Positions 1-10,559 of a DNA stretch of 64,000 nt are shown piece after piece. Made by a program: the position numbers and the translations under genes. Each line of letters begins with the position of its first letter. The first letter of the stretch is position 1. Source of the DNA: Calycina herbarum (lineage: Eukaryota; Ascomycota; Leotiomycetes; Helotiales; Pezizellaceae); NCBI GenBank assembly GCA_001414485.1, contig LLEY01000022.1, positions 558,001 to 622,000 of the forward strand, read 5' to 3'. A model generated the notes under the pieces. That model did no database searches and had not been told where the DNA came from. It worked only from the letters and a program-made list of their open reading frames with translations.

Positions 1-1171
1 ACCATTGAACCCCACTGAAGTCATATACCCGCTTCAAACATCGGATGGGCAGAATTTGAGACCAGATATCTTTGGCAGAATTGACAAGGGATTTTTCATG
101 GCGGACAACGACTGGACATGTTATCGCCGAAACTATTTCTCTCTAAATTGCTCATATACGATTCAGCCAACTCTCCCAACGAACGGGACGGTGTATCTAG
201 TGGAAAATGGAAGACTTGGTCCACAGGTCTATGCCTTTGCGATGTCTATCGCTGCCGTGGTCGATGGACGGGACGGAAAATCAATTGAACTTGTTCAACA
301 TACCCCCAAACGAGACAAGGGGCCACAGGAAAAACCGGCCCGAATTACGCTGGCTCCACGACCTCCGGCCTCGCATGGTATGTATGGCGATGGAGGCATC
401 GGAAGCTCTTCCCGTGCCGGCCTCTATGAATCCCCAGGAGGATTTGGACAGAATCCAAACCAACCGGCAGTTGAAGCAACTTTCGAGCGCATTCAATTCA
501 AGAATGCGACAGCAAATAATGGAAAACGAAGAGCCGCTCAGCAGTATTACCACCTCCTCGTTGAGCTTTTTGCGGATGTGGGAGCTCAAAGATCAGAGCG
601 TTTTGTCAAGATTGCCTTCCGAATGTCCGCTCCAATGGTTGTTCGTGGTCGTTCCCCGGGTCATTACCAAAGCGAGAGAAGAGGAAGTAATGCAAGTGCG
701 GGCGGATCCGGAGGCGCGGGAGGTGCTGGCTCATATACTCCAAGTGCTGGTACTTCGAGAACCCCAGGAGATATGGGCATGTCTGGGGGATCGTCAATGC
801 TGCCAGGCTCTGGCTACGGTGGATCATATGATAATCGATCCCACCATTACCGTTCCAGCATTGCGCCCCTGCAAATTCCGATGGAGCCTGTCTTATCTGC
901 CGAGGAAGCCAAAGGGATCGAGGAATCACCGGGATACCTTTACTATCCTGGCGCGATTTACGAAGGTCATGAAGCCCGGTATCAACTTCCCAGCATGTCT
1001 GACTACTCCAAAGTCAAACAGGAGTATGGGGGTTCGGGTGGTTATGTTCTTCCTAGCCTCGCTAGCACCCAAGAAGGATTGGGTAGGCATTGCGGACGCT
1101 GGGAGGGAACGGCCGAGTCCAAAGGATATTTCCCAACGGCATTGATCCAGCAAGAACTAAATATCAGCTAG
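1..1171 (+). CDS. VIB-1/XprG-like Ndt80-domain transcription factor, 3' part
   Basis: The frame is open from the window edge and stops with TAG at 1169-1171, so the start lies upstream. The first visible codons (LNPTEVIYPLQ) follow a TTG and are not a real start. Residues about 25-210 match the Ndt80/PhoG p53-like DNA-binding fold: FFMADNDWTCYRRNYFSL, VENGRLGPQVYAFAMSIAA, VELVQHTPKRDKGP-like text and RFVKIAFRMSAPMVVRGRSP. The rest is Gly/Ser-rich and disordered, ending in a Tyr/Gly/Pro-rich tail. Known members (Neurospora VIB-1, Aspergillus XprG) control secreted proteases, carbon-starvation response and heterokaryon-incompatibility death. That role is inferred here from the domain. No intron or frame break is visible in this part. 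Base composition is ordinary for a host gene, unlike the RIP-altered blocks downstream. Confidence 0.88.
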   Translation, partial: PLNPTEVIYPLQTSDGQNLRPDIFGRIDKGFFMADNDWTCYRRNYFSLNCSYTIQPTLPTNGTVYLVENGRLGPQVYAFAMSIAAVVDGRDGKSIELVQHTPKRDKGPQEKPARITLAPRPPASHGMYGDGGIGSSSRAGLYESPGGFGQNPNQPAVEATFERIQFKNATANNGKRRAAQQYYHLLVELFADVGAQRSERFVKIAFRMSAPMVVRGRSPGHYQSERRGSNASAGGSGGAGGAGSYTPSAGTSRTPGDMGMSGGSSMLPGSGYGGSYDNRSHHYRSSIAPLQIPMEPVLSAEEAKGIEESPGYLYYPGAIYEGHEARYQLPSMSDYSKVKQEYGGSGGYVLPSLASTQEGLGRHCGRWEGTAESKGYFPTALIQQELNIS

Positions 1172-3846
1172 TCCTTGGACACTGGCTGTGATTTCATCAT
1201 TATTTGCATGCATGGAGAATAACTCGACATTTACCTGCATGCTTGCGGTTTTTGCAATTTGTCGCTTTTCCACCTTCACCGCCATCAGCGCGGAACATCG
1301 AAATTGGAAACAAGGGAATTTTCTGTGGGAATGGATGGGACATGGGGGGCGCTGGGAACATTAGATACCAATTTTGTCGATTGCTTATTGGGGCTTGGGA
1401 AAGGATGCATTCATTGGGAAGGATACTCATCTCGCTGTGAGAGGGAGAAAAAAGTTGTTTTTTTTTTCATTTTGCCCATTGCTCTTTGCGTTTGCTCGTG
1501 CCTGGCAAAAGTGGCCATTTATGTTTCTTGGCATGGAACGTTAAATATATTGCGAGGCGAGAAGGGATATATGATCCGATGATATATGGACGGGTGGAAG
1601 GGAAGGATGGATGGAAGCCCCCTTTTGCCCCTTTATTTCCTTTTTCTTTTCATTTTCCTGTTCGCACGGCTTCTTTTCCGCCATCATGTTCATGTTTCGA
1701 ATGTCGCCATGCTCCCTGAATTGTTTTCGCCTATGTCTGTCAACCGTGGAGGATTAGATGCGTGGGCCTTTTTTCCTCGTTATCGTTTGTCGCTGTTCTG
1801 GAAGAAGAATGGAGGATTGGACTGGACTGGATGAGAGGGGAAATTTGTCAACACATCTCACCCACATACGAATATTAGAAAGGCTGTTTTTTACTTGCTC
1901 GGGAAAGAAAGCGATGGACTTCTTGAGTCTTGACAATCCTGAGCGTAATCTTGACACCCCATCCCAATGACGTACTCACACGCGCCTGGGGAGGTTGACC
2001 GGGGAAGGGAAGAGGGAGAAGGAGAGGAGATTGAATGTATTGGGGGAAAAGTGCACCAGCGCAAATCCACTTTTTTGATTGACTCGTTTGATTGCATTAT
2101 ACAGCATTTCTTTTTTTTGATATATATTGTCGTTTTTGTTCGGTGGATTTTCTTGATACCCAATGGCTTCTTCTTTTCTGTTTCTACACACTTCACGCCA
2201 AAAAAACATGTCTCTTACCTTGAAACTTAGTCATAGTGTTTATTTATTCTTTTCTATACATTTATCTTTGTACCTAGTTTTTGTGCCTATGGACTTTGAG
2301 TCGGGGAAGAAAAATTAGATAGATTCTCTTGGCATTTTATTTATTTGGCTTCATCTGTCTCTTTTTCTTTCTCTATTCTATAGATTTGTTTACACGAGTT
2401 GCGATGCTCAAAGTAAAAATAATGATAGACATATGTGTAATTTTCACAGACAGATATGAGAGATGAGAGAGGCCAACATCTTTTTTTCATCTATCCCTTT
2501 TTCCCAATGCGACGTGCCAACCGACGATTCGAGAAAGCGTATGCAAACGATTGGACAGGCGATGGAGGATGGTAGGTGCGGCAGGTGCGGCATAAAAGGC
2601 AGCGGAAGGTGGTCGAGGAGATGGTTTAGCAGAAGGGAGGAGAGGAGTAGAGCTGATGATGGCTTCAGCACTTCTTCCTCTTACCTCCTTGACGCACAAC
2701 CCGACGAGCCTTTGTAGTGGAGCGATTAACCAACACTGATACTGCGACCCCCCTCTTGCCTCCTTGACTGACAACCCGACAAGCCTTTGTAGCGGAGCGA
2801 TTAACCAACGCTGATACTGCGACCCCCCTCTTCCTTCATGTGGCTATATATGTGTGCTGTTTTCGTTTTCGGATATTCGACAAAGGGATTTGGGGGTAAG
2901 GAAAGTTTGCGGATGGGGTTCGGTTATTCGGTTATTCGGAGGGGGCGGACTTGGTTTTGGAAAGTTGCTTGCTACACGGGCAATCAGTTTTTTTGGATTT
3001 GGAGAGCTGATATCTTTAGCAGTAGAAGGAAGGAAGTCTTATCTCTTTTGGTTTGAGTGTCCGGTAACTTTGCTCTCGGCACTTCGTAGAGCTGGAGTTG
3101 TTGGAAGGTTCGAGTCTTGATTTGTGATTGTAGTCCAGGGCACTTGCCCTTCTACCATTATTGTCCCGGCTCTTCTGATATAATAAAGACAACAGGATTT
3201 TAATTGTTTGAGCCTTGTAGGATAACTGGACTGAATTGATGGTTGTTCGAGTCTTGGTCGAAGAATTGGGGGTGGAGAGGAGACAGACGTACTCAGCACT
3301 CGACCAGTTACGAATTCCTGCACCGCCTGGACTTAGGGAACTCTCGGATTTCCGCCAGCCCCGACCAACCATCCTGCAATCACTCTTTCGTACTTTCGAA
3401 ACCAGTTGTTCGTATTCGAGCTTCTTTCGACTCCGGTTCTCGATTGATTGGCCCATGTTGAGGTAAGACGGCAAGACGCAGACGATACTGCAGCGGCAGT
3501 TTGCGTTTTTGGATCGGAAAAGCTTCTTTGGGGAAGCAAGGTGTCGGTGAGGACGTGTTACCTGATAGATGGTTGCTGGTCAGAACTCGGATTCGACTCC
3601 TGAGGGGAACTGATGTGTCGGGTTTCGTGGTTCGCGGTTCGTAAACAAATCTGCCAAACCTCCAAATGCCGGACTGGGATGCGGGAAGGAGGGTTGGTGG
3701 TTCCTCGAGTTGGAATCGAGGCTAGGATGGTTCTTTGGGGTGGATCGAGTGCTTGATGGGCTTGAGATCTTGATATTGGAAGATTCGGGGTTTGTGGTTT
3801 GTGGTTTTTTGCACTTTTGAATTTGGCTTGCGAGCGATGGTGAGTA
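1172..3846. other. Gene-less region downstream of the Ndt80-type gene
   Basis: No supported gene. Reading frames here are short, lack recognisable domains and overlap on both strands. The first few hundred bases are probably the 3' UTR and terminator of the preceding gene. Pyrimidine-rich tracts with T-runs occur around 1440-1700 and 2100-2400. The only clear structure is the 75-bp tandem duplication at 2677-2834. Confidence 0.6.
2677..2834. repeat. Tandem duplication, 75-bp unit, about 2.1 copies
   Basis: Unit 1 starts at 2677 and unit 2 at 2752. A third partial start (cctcttcc) follows at 2827. Shared internal text includes gagcgattaaccaac and tgatactgcgaccccc. The two units differ by only a few substitutions, so the duplication is fairly recent. 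There is no coding frame through it. Confidence 0.85.
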
Positions 3847-4060
3847 AAAGCGGCAGTCAATATCCTCGAGACTCCTCGTTGTTCTAAGCTTCTAAGGATA
3901 ATATAAATTGATGAAGATAGTTGGGATACCGAAAGTGTGATTGTTCCAACTATCTAACCCGAATTCCAATTGTTCCCAGTATTTAAAGTACTCACTGTAA
4001 AGTACCCTAGAAAGCTGCAACAACGAGAAGGTACGAACTAGAAGTATATACTGCCGCTTT
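3847..4060. mobile_element. TA-flanked foldback MITE, family 1 copy a
   Basis: Perfect 11-bp terminal inverted repeats (aaagcggcagt / actgccgcttt) are flanked by TA on both sides (3845-3846 and 4061-4062). The inversion continues imperfectly inside: the left arm reads ctcgttgttctaagcttcta and the complement of the right arm reads ctcgttgttgcagctttcta. Length is 214 bp with no ORF. TA target duplication and small size suggest a non-autonomous Tc1/mariner-type element. A second, more degraded copy lies at 59153-59372. Confidence 0.75.
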
Positions 4061-6014
4061 TATAGCCCATCCCAAACCTGGGATCAGCACTGGTTCCCTA
4101 ATAGGGGTTTTCGTTTCCTGATTGGTCTTCTTGCAGGCGATTTGGTGTAACGTTGGATTGTAGGGAGAAACGGGTGTCCTTATCATTTATTTCGATTGCG
4201 CGATTTTTAGGTGGGCTTTGAAGAGCCCGAAGGTCGTTGCCATCGTCGGTGCTGATGGGGATGACTTGTATTATGGGATTCTTGATTGTGGGGAGCGGGT
4301 ATGACTTGTCGCGCAGGAAGAACTTGGATGGAGCGACTTGTTGAAGGTGGGTTTGGGATAACGTTTGCTGATTTTGGATTTCAGAAAGCGAAAGTACCTA
4401 CCTACCTACCTACCTACTTCTTTCGCGGGACCGCCTGCCTCGAGAGGCTTTTCGAACCTAAAAGCTTTCGAGGCCTCGTCTAAACCTCCCTTCCTACCTT
4501 CGCGTGCTTTCCTCTTGAACTTGTCCATATCACCCTCTGTTGGGCACCCGACTCCAGGATCAACAGCTGTATGGTCCTTTTCTCTCAGTATGGAGTTTCT
4601 TGTTCTGGTTGCGTGTTTCTTCTCTCTCGAATCTGCGAAAAAAGGCTAATAAATAAATCGTTCCCAGACGCAGAACACAAGAGCCAAAACCTTCTCAAGT
4701 CAAGCTCTAGCATCCAAATACACCCCGATCCAATCCACAGCCCAAGTCTCTTCAACACAAACCTCCCTACGATCGGATATAGAGCTGTAAGGCTTGACGT
4801 TGCAACCGCAATGAAACAAATAGAGGAGAGCGAATAAATACACAAACCGGGTTGCGTTGCAGAGGCTATGGGAAAAATGATTTGAGGAAACCTCGAAATC
4901 AAACAATGGACCAGAAGTGGAAGGGCTTGGGTCGTGTTCAAAGGTTCTCCTTTGCTCTCTTGCTTGTCTCGACATGGCCGGGCATTGCCAGGGAGTGTGA
5001 GGAAGGAGCAACCTTGAGGAGGACAGTGACCCACCAGCCTAAGTTCCAAAGCAGGTTAGCTTCGAGTATAAACCGGCCCTCCCAAATCCAACTACGAATT
5101 GACTTGGGGACCAGGCACGCGATCGTCGATGCTACAAGTTTGTGGCATTATTTGGCTTGCGGTGATAATCTGCTCACGGTGAGAAGATTTCACTCCCATC
5201 TCCACGGTCGTTTATCTGTCATGGCGGCACCATTGAAGCTCTTCTGGCTGTAGTACAGGCTCTAGAAATAGTGGTGGATTCGGGATGCTTGAACTTTGAA
5301 GAGAAGACTATCCCACGATATCGTTATTTAAATAAGTGCTCCGGTTCCTAATAGTTTTGCTAGGTGGCTCCTTCCTCGCAATGCTACTTGTGTGTCTAAA
5401 CCACGCACACCGAGCCAAACCATGGATTATTCTCCTAATATGGAATACAGTTCATCTCAAACTGTGAATCTTAATGCTGCTCGAGATAAGTTTTGTTCAC
5501 AGCAGAAGGGTTTTAGTGACAATTGTCCAGTGGCAGTCCTTAATCCTGACTCGCGTTTCACTTACCCATCCATGTTAGACTTTAATTTCCCAGTTGAGTT
5601 TACTTTAGTCTTCCGAACGATAAATCTAAACAGCTTCTTTACTCTTATAAGCTAACCGCCGTCCGTTCTTTCTTCATATTATCCCATACTTCCGTCACTT
5701 CTCAATCGAAAATCGTGTAGCAAACAATTCCTCGTCTTCATCGTGGATTTCAAAGTCTTTTGGACATTCCTTATGGCTTCGGTACGCTTACTCAATACAG
5801 GATGGGCTATGTACTGTACGAGCGACATTGCTATGGAATGAACATGCATAGCGCAACGCAGATTCTATGCAGAAGGTAGGAAAGCAAATCTGTGACGGAC
5901 ATAAATATGCCGTTGGAATTCGGATTGCGAGCCAAATGGATGTTGCAAATTCTGCGAAGCATGGTATGATGGTACCTACAGATATTTGATATGATTGCGA
6001 GGTATCATCCCCTC
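4061..6014. other. Gene-less region
   Basis: No supported gene. The longest frames (133 aa on +, 154 aa on -, around 4585-5253) overlap each other on opposite strands and show no recognisable domain. A TACC microsatellite of five to six units lies at 4395-4417. AT content rises from about 5300 onward. Confidence 0.5.
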
Positions 6015-6016
6015 TA

Positions 6017-6462
6017 GGGCTCCGATTTGAGATTCATGAATATATCACGTTCATGAAGCCAAATGACATGAGTTATAGGATTAAATTGAATTCATGAATT
6101 ATCTGACATGAATCCCAGGAAATTCATAAAGTTCATGAATTTTGTATATCGCCGGTGCCTTAATGATCTTTTTGAGCCTTGAGGGGAGCTGTCCAGACAT
6201 CAGTTTTCAGTAAAAACGAGGCTATTCGCAACCTTGTACGTACCTCAGGAAGTGACGATGTGATGGTCAGGTTGTAGGTTGGTTTGATGCTTAGGGGGCA
6301 AATGAGAACGAACTACTAGAAGCACTCTATATGAATATTCACGACATTCACCAAATATTCACGAACTTGATGAAAATAGTACTAATGAACTGGAATTCTC
6401 TATTCGTATATGAACATGAACCATGAATAAAATCTCCGTTCATTTCGTTCATATCGGAGCCC
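6017..6462. mobile_element. TA-flanked MITE, family 2, 446 bp
   Basis: Both ends read gggctccgat going inward and are bounded by TA at 6015-6016 and 6463-6464. After the tip the arms remain similar (TGA after one mismatch) and the interior is full of attcatgaa/ttcatgaa words in both orientations. No coding capacity. The TA duplication and short terminal repeat suggest a non-autonomous Tc1/mariner-type element. Confidence 0.75.
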
Positions 6463-6464
6463 TA

Positions 6465-7105
6465 ATCTCCTCCTCATCATTTTTCCGGCAAAGTTTTCTA
6501 CCATGGATACATACTCGGAGATTTAATGCAAGGCCAAGGTCGTACTTCAGGACAATGGGAGTGGGGTTATCCAGAGGTCGTCCAACGATACTCAGTGGGA
6601 TCTACTCTTGCTTGTTATAGGAGTCCAGAGGATATGAATACCCTCTCACCAGATGGATCCAGAAAGGTAAGACTTTGGAACTTTCTGTTCCTAGTCCGAT
6701 GGGTTTTAAGGGGGAAAGGTATGCGGAGCTCAAGTATGTTGAGCCGGAAGAGAGTCGGGATGAGGATGTGGAGCATTTATGATTTCAGTTATCGCAGGTA
6801 TAATAGATAGATATATAGGGGCGATGCCCGTAACCCTGCGCCGGTAAAACATCAATAGAGACATTATTTTCACGAAATGAGACACCGGAAGAGTTGAATG
6901 ATGGATGTGGCGATGAAGCAAATTGCGGCTCACCAAAGAAAGGGGCGAGCTAGAGTCTAGATAAATCTTGGTAACAAGATATTTTGCCAGTTATAATACC
7001 TTGCGACTTTATATACGGTGTTCAGTAGTGTATATTCAGGTGGCAGTCCTTCATTGGTTACATCGTTTTTTTGAACTGCATTCCTTCTGTGAACGGGAGG
7101 GACCA
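6465..7105. other. Gene-less region left of the nested repeat block
   Basis: No supported gene. A stretch near 6690-6780 reads like coding text in one frame (SPMGFKGERYAELKYVEPEE then a stop) and could be an old gene fragment. It has no start, no partner exons and no recognised family. Confidence 0.4.
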
Positions 7106-7379
7106 TAGCAGCAGGGGTTGTCACCACTCCGTGCGCACAGGCCAAAATCAACCGAAAACACCAAAAGTCACCCTCTTTACAGCTTTATAACTTAGTAAAT
7201 ATATATTATACTATAACGCAACAATAAATATAGAGCTTTATAAGAAGAACACATTTTCAACTAATCTTTTAGTTATAACTTTTAATCTACGCCTATAATT
7301 TCAAAGACTAATATTTTACTAACAAATCCTCTAAGAGATATTTATTTATTTATTTATTTCTATTTAACGTTAGGCGGAG

Positions 7380-7987
7380 TCTAGATCGCGTGGTCTAGGT
7401 CCTAAAAAGTCTTAAAAGAGGGCAAATGACGTTAGAGGGGTGCCCTAGGCTATAGAGGGTGTAAACGAGTGAGCTAATTTATAAGAGGTAGTTTAAAGAG
7501 AAGCTCTACTTTCGAAACAGCTCTTATTCTTAATTAGTTTATAGAATCAGAGAAAGACAAAGGAGATATATATAAAAATATAGAAAAAGAAAGGAAAAGA
7601 GAGTTTTAACTATCTCAAGAGACAGATCTTTATAAAGAACTTAGTCTTAGAATAGACCTTATTAAAAAGCTTCTTATAACTAGGTCTAAACAGAAGTTGA
7701 GGATTTCCCTCTGTCTTAGCTAATAGCCTTAGCTCTTTATTCTTTACAAGTCTATAGAAGAGTAGGTGGAATTATACTTTAGCCTTTTTATATTTGTAAT
7801 TCCCGGATTCTAGTAACGTATTAAGGTAGTAGAATCGAAAGTAGTATACTATAAAGTCTCCGTAACTAGTACGAGCTATAATAAGCCGAGCTAGGACCTC
7901 TCTTAGTAGCTGGAGAGTTCTAGGTTTCGAGAGCTAGGAAGTAAGACCTAGCCTCTTATAGATATTCAGAAGTGTTATCTACTAAAG
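7380..7987 (-). pseudogene. LINE ORF2 C-terminus and 3' end
   Basis: The minus strand carries text like the Cys/His tail of Tad1-type ORF2: LESGNYKYKKAKV, FHLLFYRLVKNKELR and KVYSKTKFFIKICLLR. In relatives this region has CxxC...H...C residues. One Cys here is now Tyr. It ends before the tail repeat at about 7340-7370. Confidence 0.65.
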
Positions 7988-8422
7988 TGTCACGAATCAC
8001 GTGCACACGTGATGAGTGAAGACCAGGCGGCGTCCTGACAGGTTAAGTACTATCGGAATACTCTTATAGTAGATAGGGATCGGTTAGGTTAGCTAAGCGA
8101 TCCAGGGATTTCTTTTGGTTATAATCACGTGATAAGAGTTCGCTAGACGGGGCGACAGGTCTAGCAGTCTAGCAGCGACGGAGCGACCAAGCTAGCAGGC
8201 TAGCACGAGGAAGGAAGCACCTATATAAGACTGGCACGTCTGCTATTAGATAGGAGCTTCGTGCTCAACTTTAGTTATTAATCTTATTATCTTGTTTAAC
8301 ATCTTTAATACAAGTAACGAGTTCACTTCTAAGTGAACAACCCGGCGTATCTGTACTTCTTACTTATATACTAACCTTCGAGACTTAGTCATCTTTGTTT
8401 AGTTTGTTTAAGTTTCGTTATA
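7988..8422 (+). repeat. 5' LTR of Gypsy element 1
   Basis: Starts TGTCACGAATCACGTG and ends TTTCGTTATA, where the family consensus ends TTACA. Next to the start is a doubled CACGTG box, a plausible bHLH/bZIP site in U3. The LTR contains the short hairpin word gttcacttctaagtgaac. Target duplication taaag precedes it. Confidence 0.92.
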
Positions 8423-8453
8423 CTTTGAGCACCTGCTTAGAAGTCTAGTTGCT

Positions 8454-9303
8454 ATGGCTCTAGCAACCTCCGCCGTAGTAGCTAGCCTGAATGCTAGTCG
8501 AGTTAACGTTGCTAGAACATCTGAAGGTGTAACCGGGAGGACACCTGCTAGTATATAGTTAACCAGGAACGACGATAATGTTAGTATACTAGACGCCCCC
8601 GAGCCTTATAAGGTCGAAGTACTTGAATCTATTAAAGTTAAGATGCTAGATATATATTATAAGAAGCGAAAGGAACTCGACTTATTCCTTCTCTAAATAG
8701 ACATCTACTTTAACTTTAATTTCGATAAGTTCGAAGGTAATTATAACTTACGAACTATCTTTGCTATTTCCTACCTTAGGGGATTAGTATTAGAATAGGC
8801 TTAGCTATACTTAGAGGACTTTTTTGAAAATAAGGATAAAGATAGAAAGATAGAATTAACTAAGATTATATTTAAATCTTAGAGAGGATTTAAGGCAACT
8901 ATTGGAAAAGTCTTCGAAGACTTCGATATAATTTAAACAGCTATACGTAAGCTTTTGGAATTACGCTAGACTAGATTAGTAATAGATTATGCTAATAAAT
9001 TTCAACGTTATAGAACGAAGTCGGGATAGGATGCTATTACTCTTATAGAACTCTTTCGTAGAGGATTAAAGACATATATCTATAAGGAAATAGCTAAATA
9101 GAATATATAATTCTTAACTATTATAGGTATAATCAAGGAAGTTGTTTAACTAGATAATCGCCTATACGAATTTAGAAAGAGTAACCCTAGGTACGGGGAA
9201 AAGAGCAAAGGGTTAGGAAAGTGGAAGCACTCTTATACTAATAAGCATAGTAAGGAGGTAAACGCTATATAAAAGAAAACCTTTCTAAAGAAAGGAGGAC
9301 TTT
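8454..9303 (+). pseudogene. gag of Gypsy element 1, 5' part (cut by element 2)
   Basis: Starts MALATSAVVASLN about 30 bp after the LTR. Middle text (YNLRTIFAISYLRGLVLE, DYANKFQRYRTKSG, DAITLIELFRRGLK) is typical retrotransposon capsid. At least seven TAG/TAA codons occur, mostly where Gln is expected, fitting RIP. The frame is broken at 9304 by insertion of element 2 and resumes at 16150. No zinc knuckle is clear before the break. Confidence 0.75.
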
Positions 9304-9778
9304 TGTAACGAAACTTAAACGAACTAAACAAAGATAACTAAGTCTCGAAGGTTAGTATGTAGTAAGAAGTATAAATGCGCCGGGTTGTTTACTTGGAAGT
9401 GAACTCGTTACTTATATCAAAGATGTTAAATAAGATAATAAAATTGATAACTAAAGTTAAGTACGAAGCTCCTATCTAGATGGCAGACGTGCTAGTATAT
9501 ATAGAACCTTCGTCCTTTACCTATATTACTCTAAAACCCTTATATTACTCGCATCGCCTACTAACCGAGCGATGTAGGCGATATAGGCGATCATCACATG
9601 TCCGCCGATAGAGTTACGTGATTCCAACATAATCCTAATAATAAGATCCTAAAGTCCTTTAAGTACTATCACTTCTAGGCTTCTTCCTATGTTACCTTTC
9701 CTTTCCTAAATACTTGTACCTTATCCTATTAGAACGCTGTCTAGACTACGTATCACGATTTATACGTGATTCGTAACA
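9304..9778 (-). repeat. Left (3') LTR of Gypsy element 2
   Basis: Begins TGTAACGAAACTTAAACG and ends GTGATTCGTAACA on the plus strand. It shares its outer parts with the other family LTRs, but carries the alternative centre (cgagcgatgtaggcgat words) also seen in the 3' LTR of this element and in the solo LTR at 22747. Confidence 0.9.
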
Positions 9779-9839
9779 CTATCCCCTTCTTAGTCTAGCG
9801 TGTCCCTACGCTTAAGTATAGCCTAAGAAATATCGTTGA

Positions 9840-10500
9840 AAGGCTAGCGGCCTTTCTATTCTTCTATTATATCGTTAACGTCTTCCTATAAGGATAAACT
9901 TAAATAAAATAGAATTCTCTACGCCCTTTAAATCGAACAATTAGGACGTAAAATAATTCCCTATACTCGATATGTTCGTACCAAATCCGGTCGTCGTTGC
10001 GTCGGTATTACTAATAGTTCTAAGTACTCCGAGTATACTAGGAAAGGCAAATCCTATAACGTCGAGGAACGAAACTGAATACCCTTACTTTTCGAATAGG
10101 AATCCCTTAATGCCTAGAAACAACAGTTATAATAAGAAGAGGAGATAGCCTATAAGGTTTAAGAAGAAGCTATGTAGAAGATCCTCTGTTTATAGAAGCA
10201 ACAGCGTTTCCTTACTAAGCAGGAGTAAGAGATGCTCCGTCGTAGCCTCTCAACCCTATAAGAGCTTGATAAAGCTAAGGAGAAAGAAGAAAAAAGAAAA
10301 TAAGAGGAAAAAGAAAAGGTTGAGGCAGATGCGATTATAGTCTTAGGCGGAGGCCTAGACAATTATACACCTACTTATACTAGCACGTCCCTTTTCGACA
10401 TTCCTCTAGAACCTAGTCTCGATTCCGCTTTTTTCAAGGTTTTCTCTGCTAACTACGAGATATAGGCAGGCTTAGGTTTTACTAGTAGAACTCCTGAAGT
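9840..10500 (+). pseudogene. Antisense ORF of Gypsy element 2
   Basis: Opposite to pol and next to the 3' LTR, this plus-strand stretch encodes a Lys/Glu-rich coiled coil (ELDKAKEKEEKRK, EEKEKVEADAIIVLGG) followed by a Ser/Pro/Leu tail (TSTSLFDIPLEPSLDSAFF). Stops sit at Gln codons. Position and composition match the antisense ORFs of elements 1 and 3, although the N-terminal part is different. Confidence 0.5.
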
Positions 10501-10559
10501 TCCACCTAGTACTAGTTAAGGTTTCCTTTTAGTTCCTAAGTATTCTTTGAATATAGGTA

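Noticed and set aside
207..1145. 312-codon frame overlapping the Ndt80-type gene on the same strand
   Set aside because: It lies wholly within the recognised gene in another frame and has no domain.
2677..2834. CRISPR-like array
   Set aside because: Only two long units without spacers, in a eukaryotic context; simple tandem duplication.
4585..5253. Overlapping 154-aa (-) and 133-aa (+) frames
   Set aside because: Opposite-strand overlap, no recognisable motif, no splice or start context that favours either.
6526..6810. 94-codon frame with a possible splice site (gtaagact...ttcctag)
   Set aside because: The implied intron would be 28 bp, too short, and no family was recognised; kept only as a possible relic.
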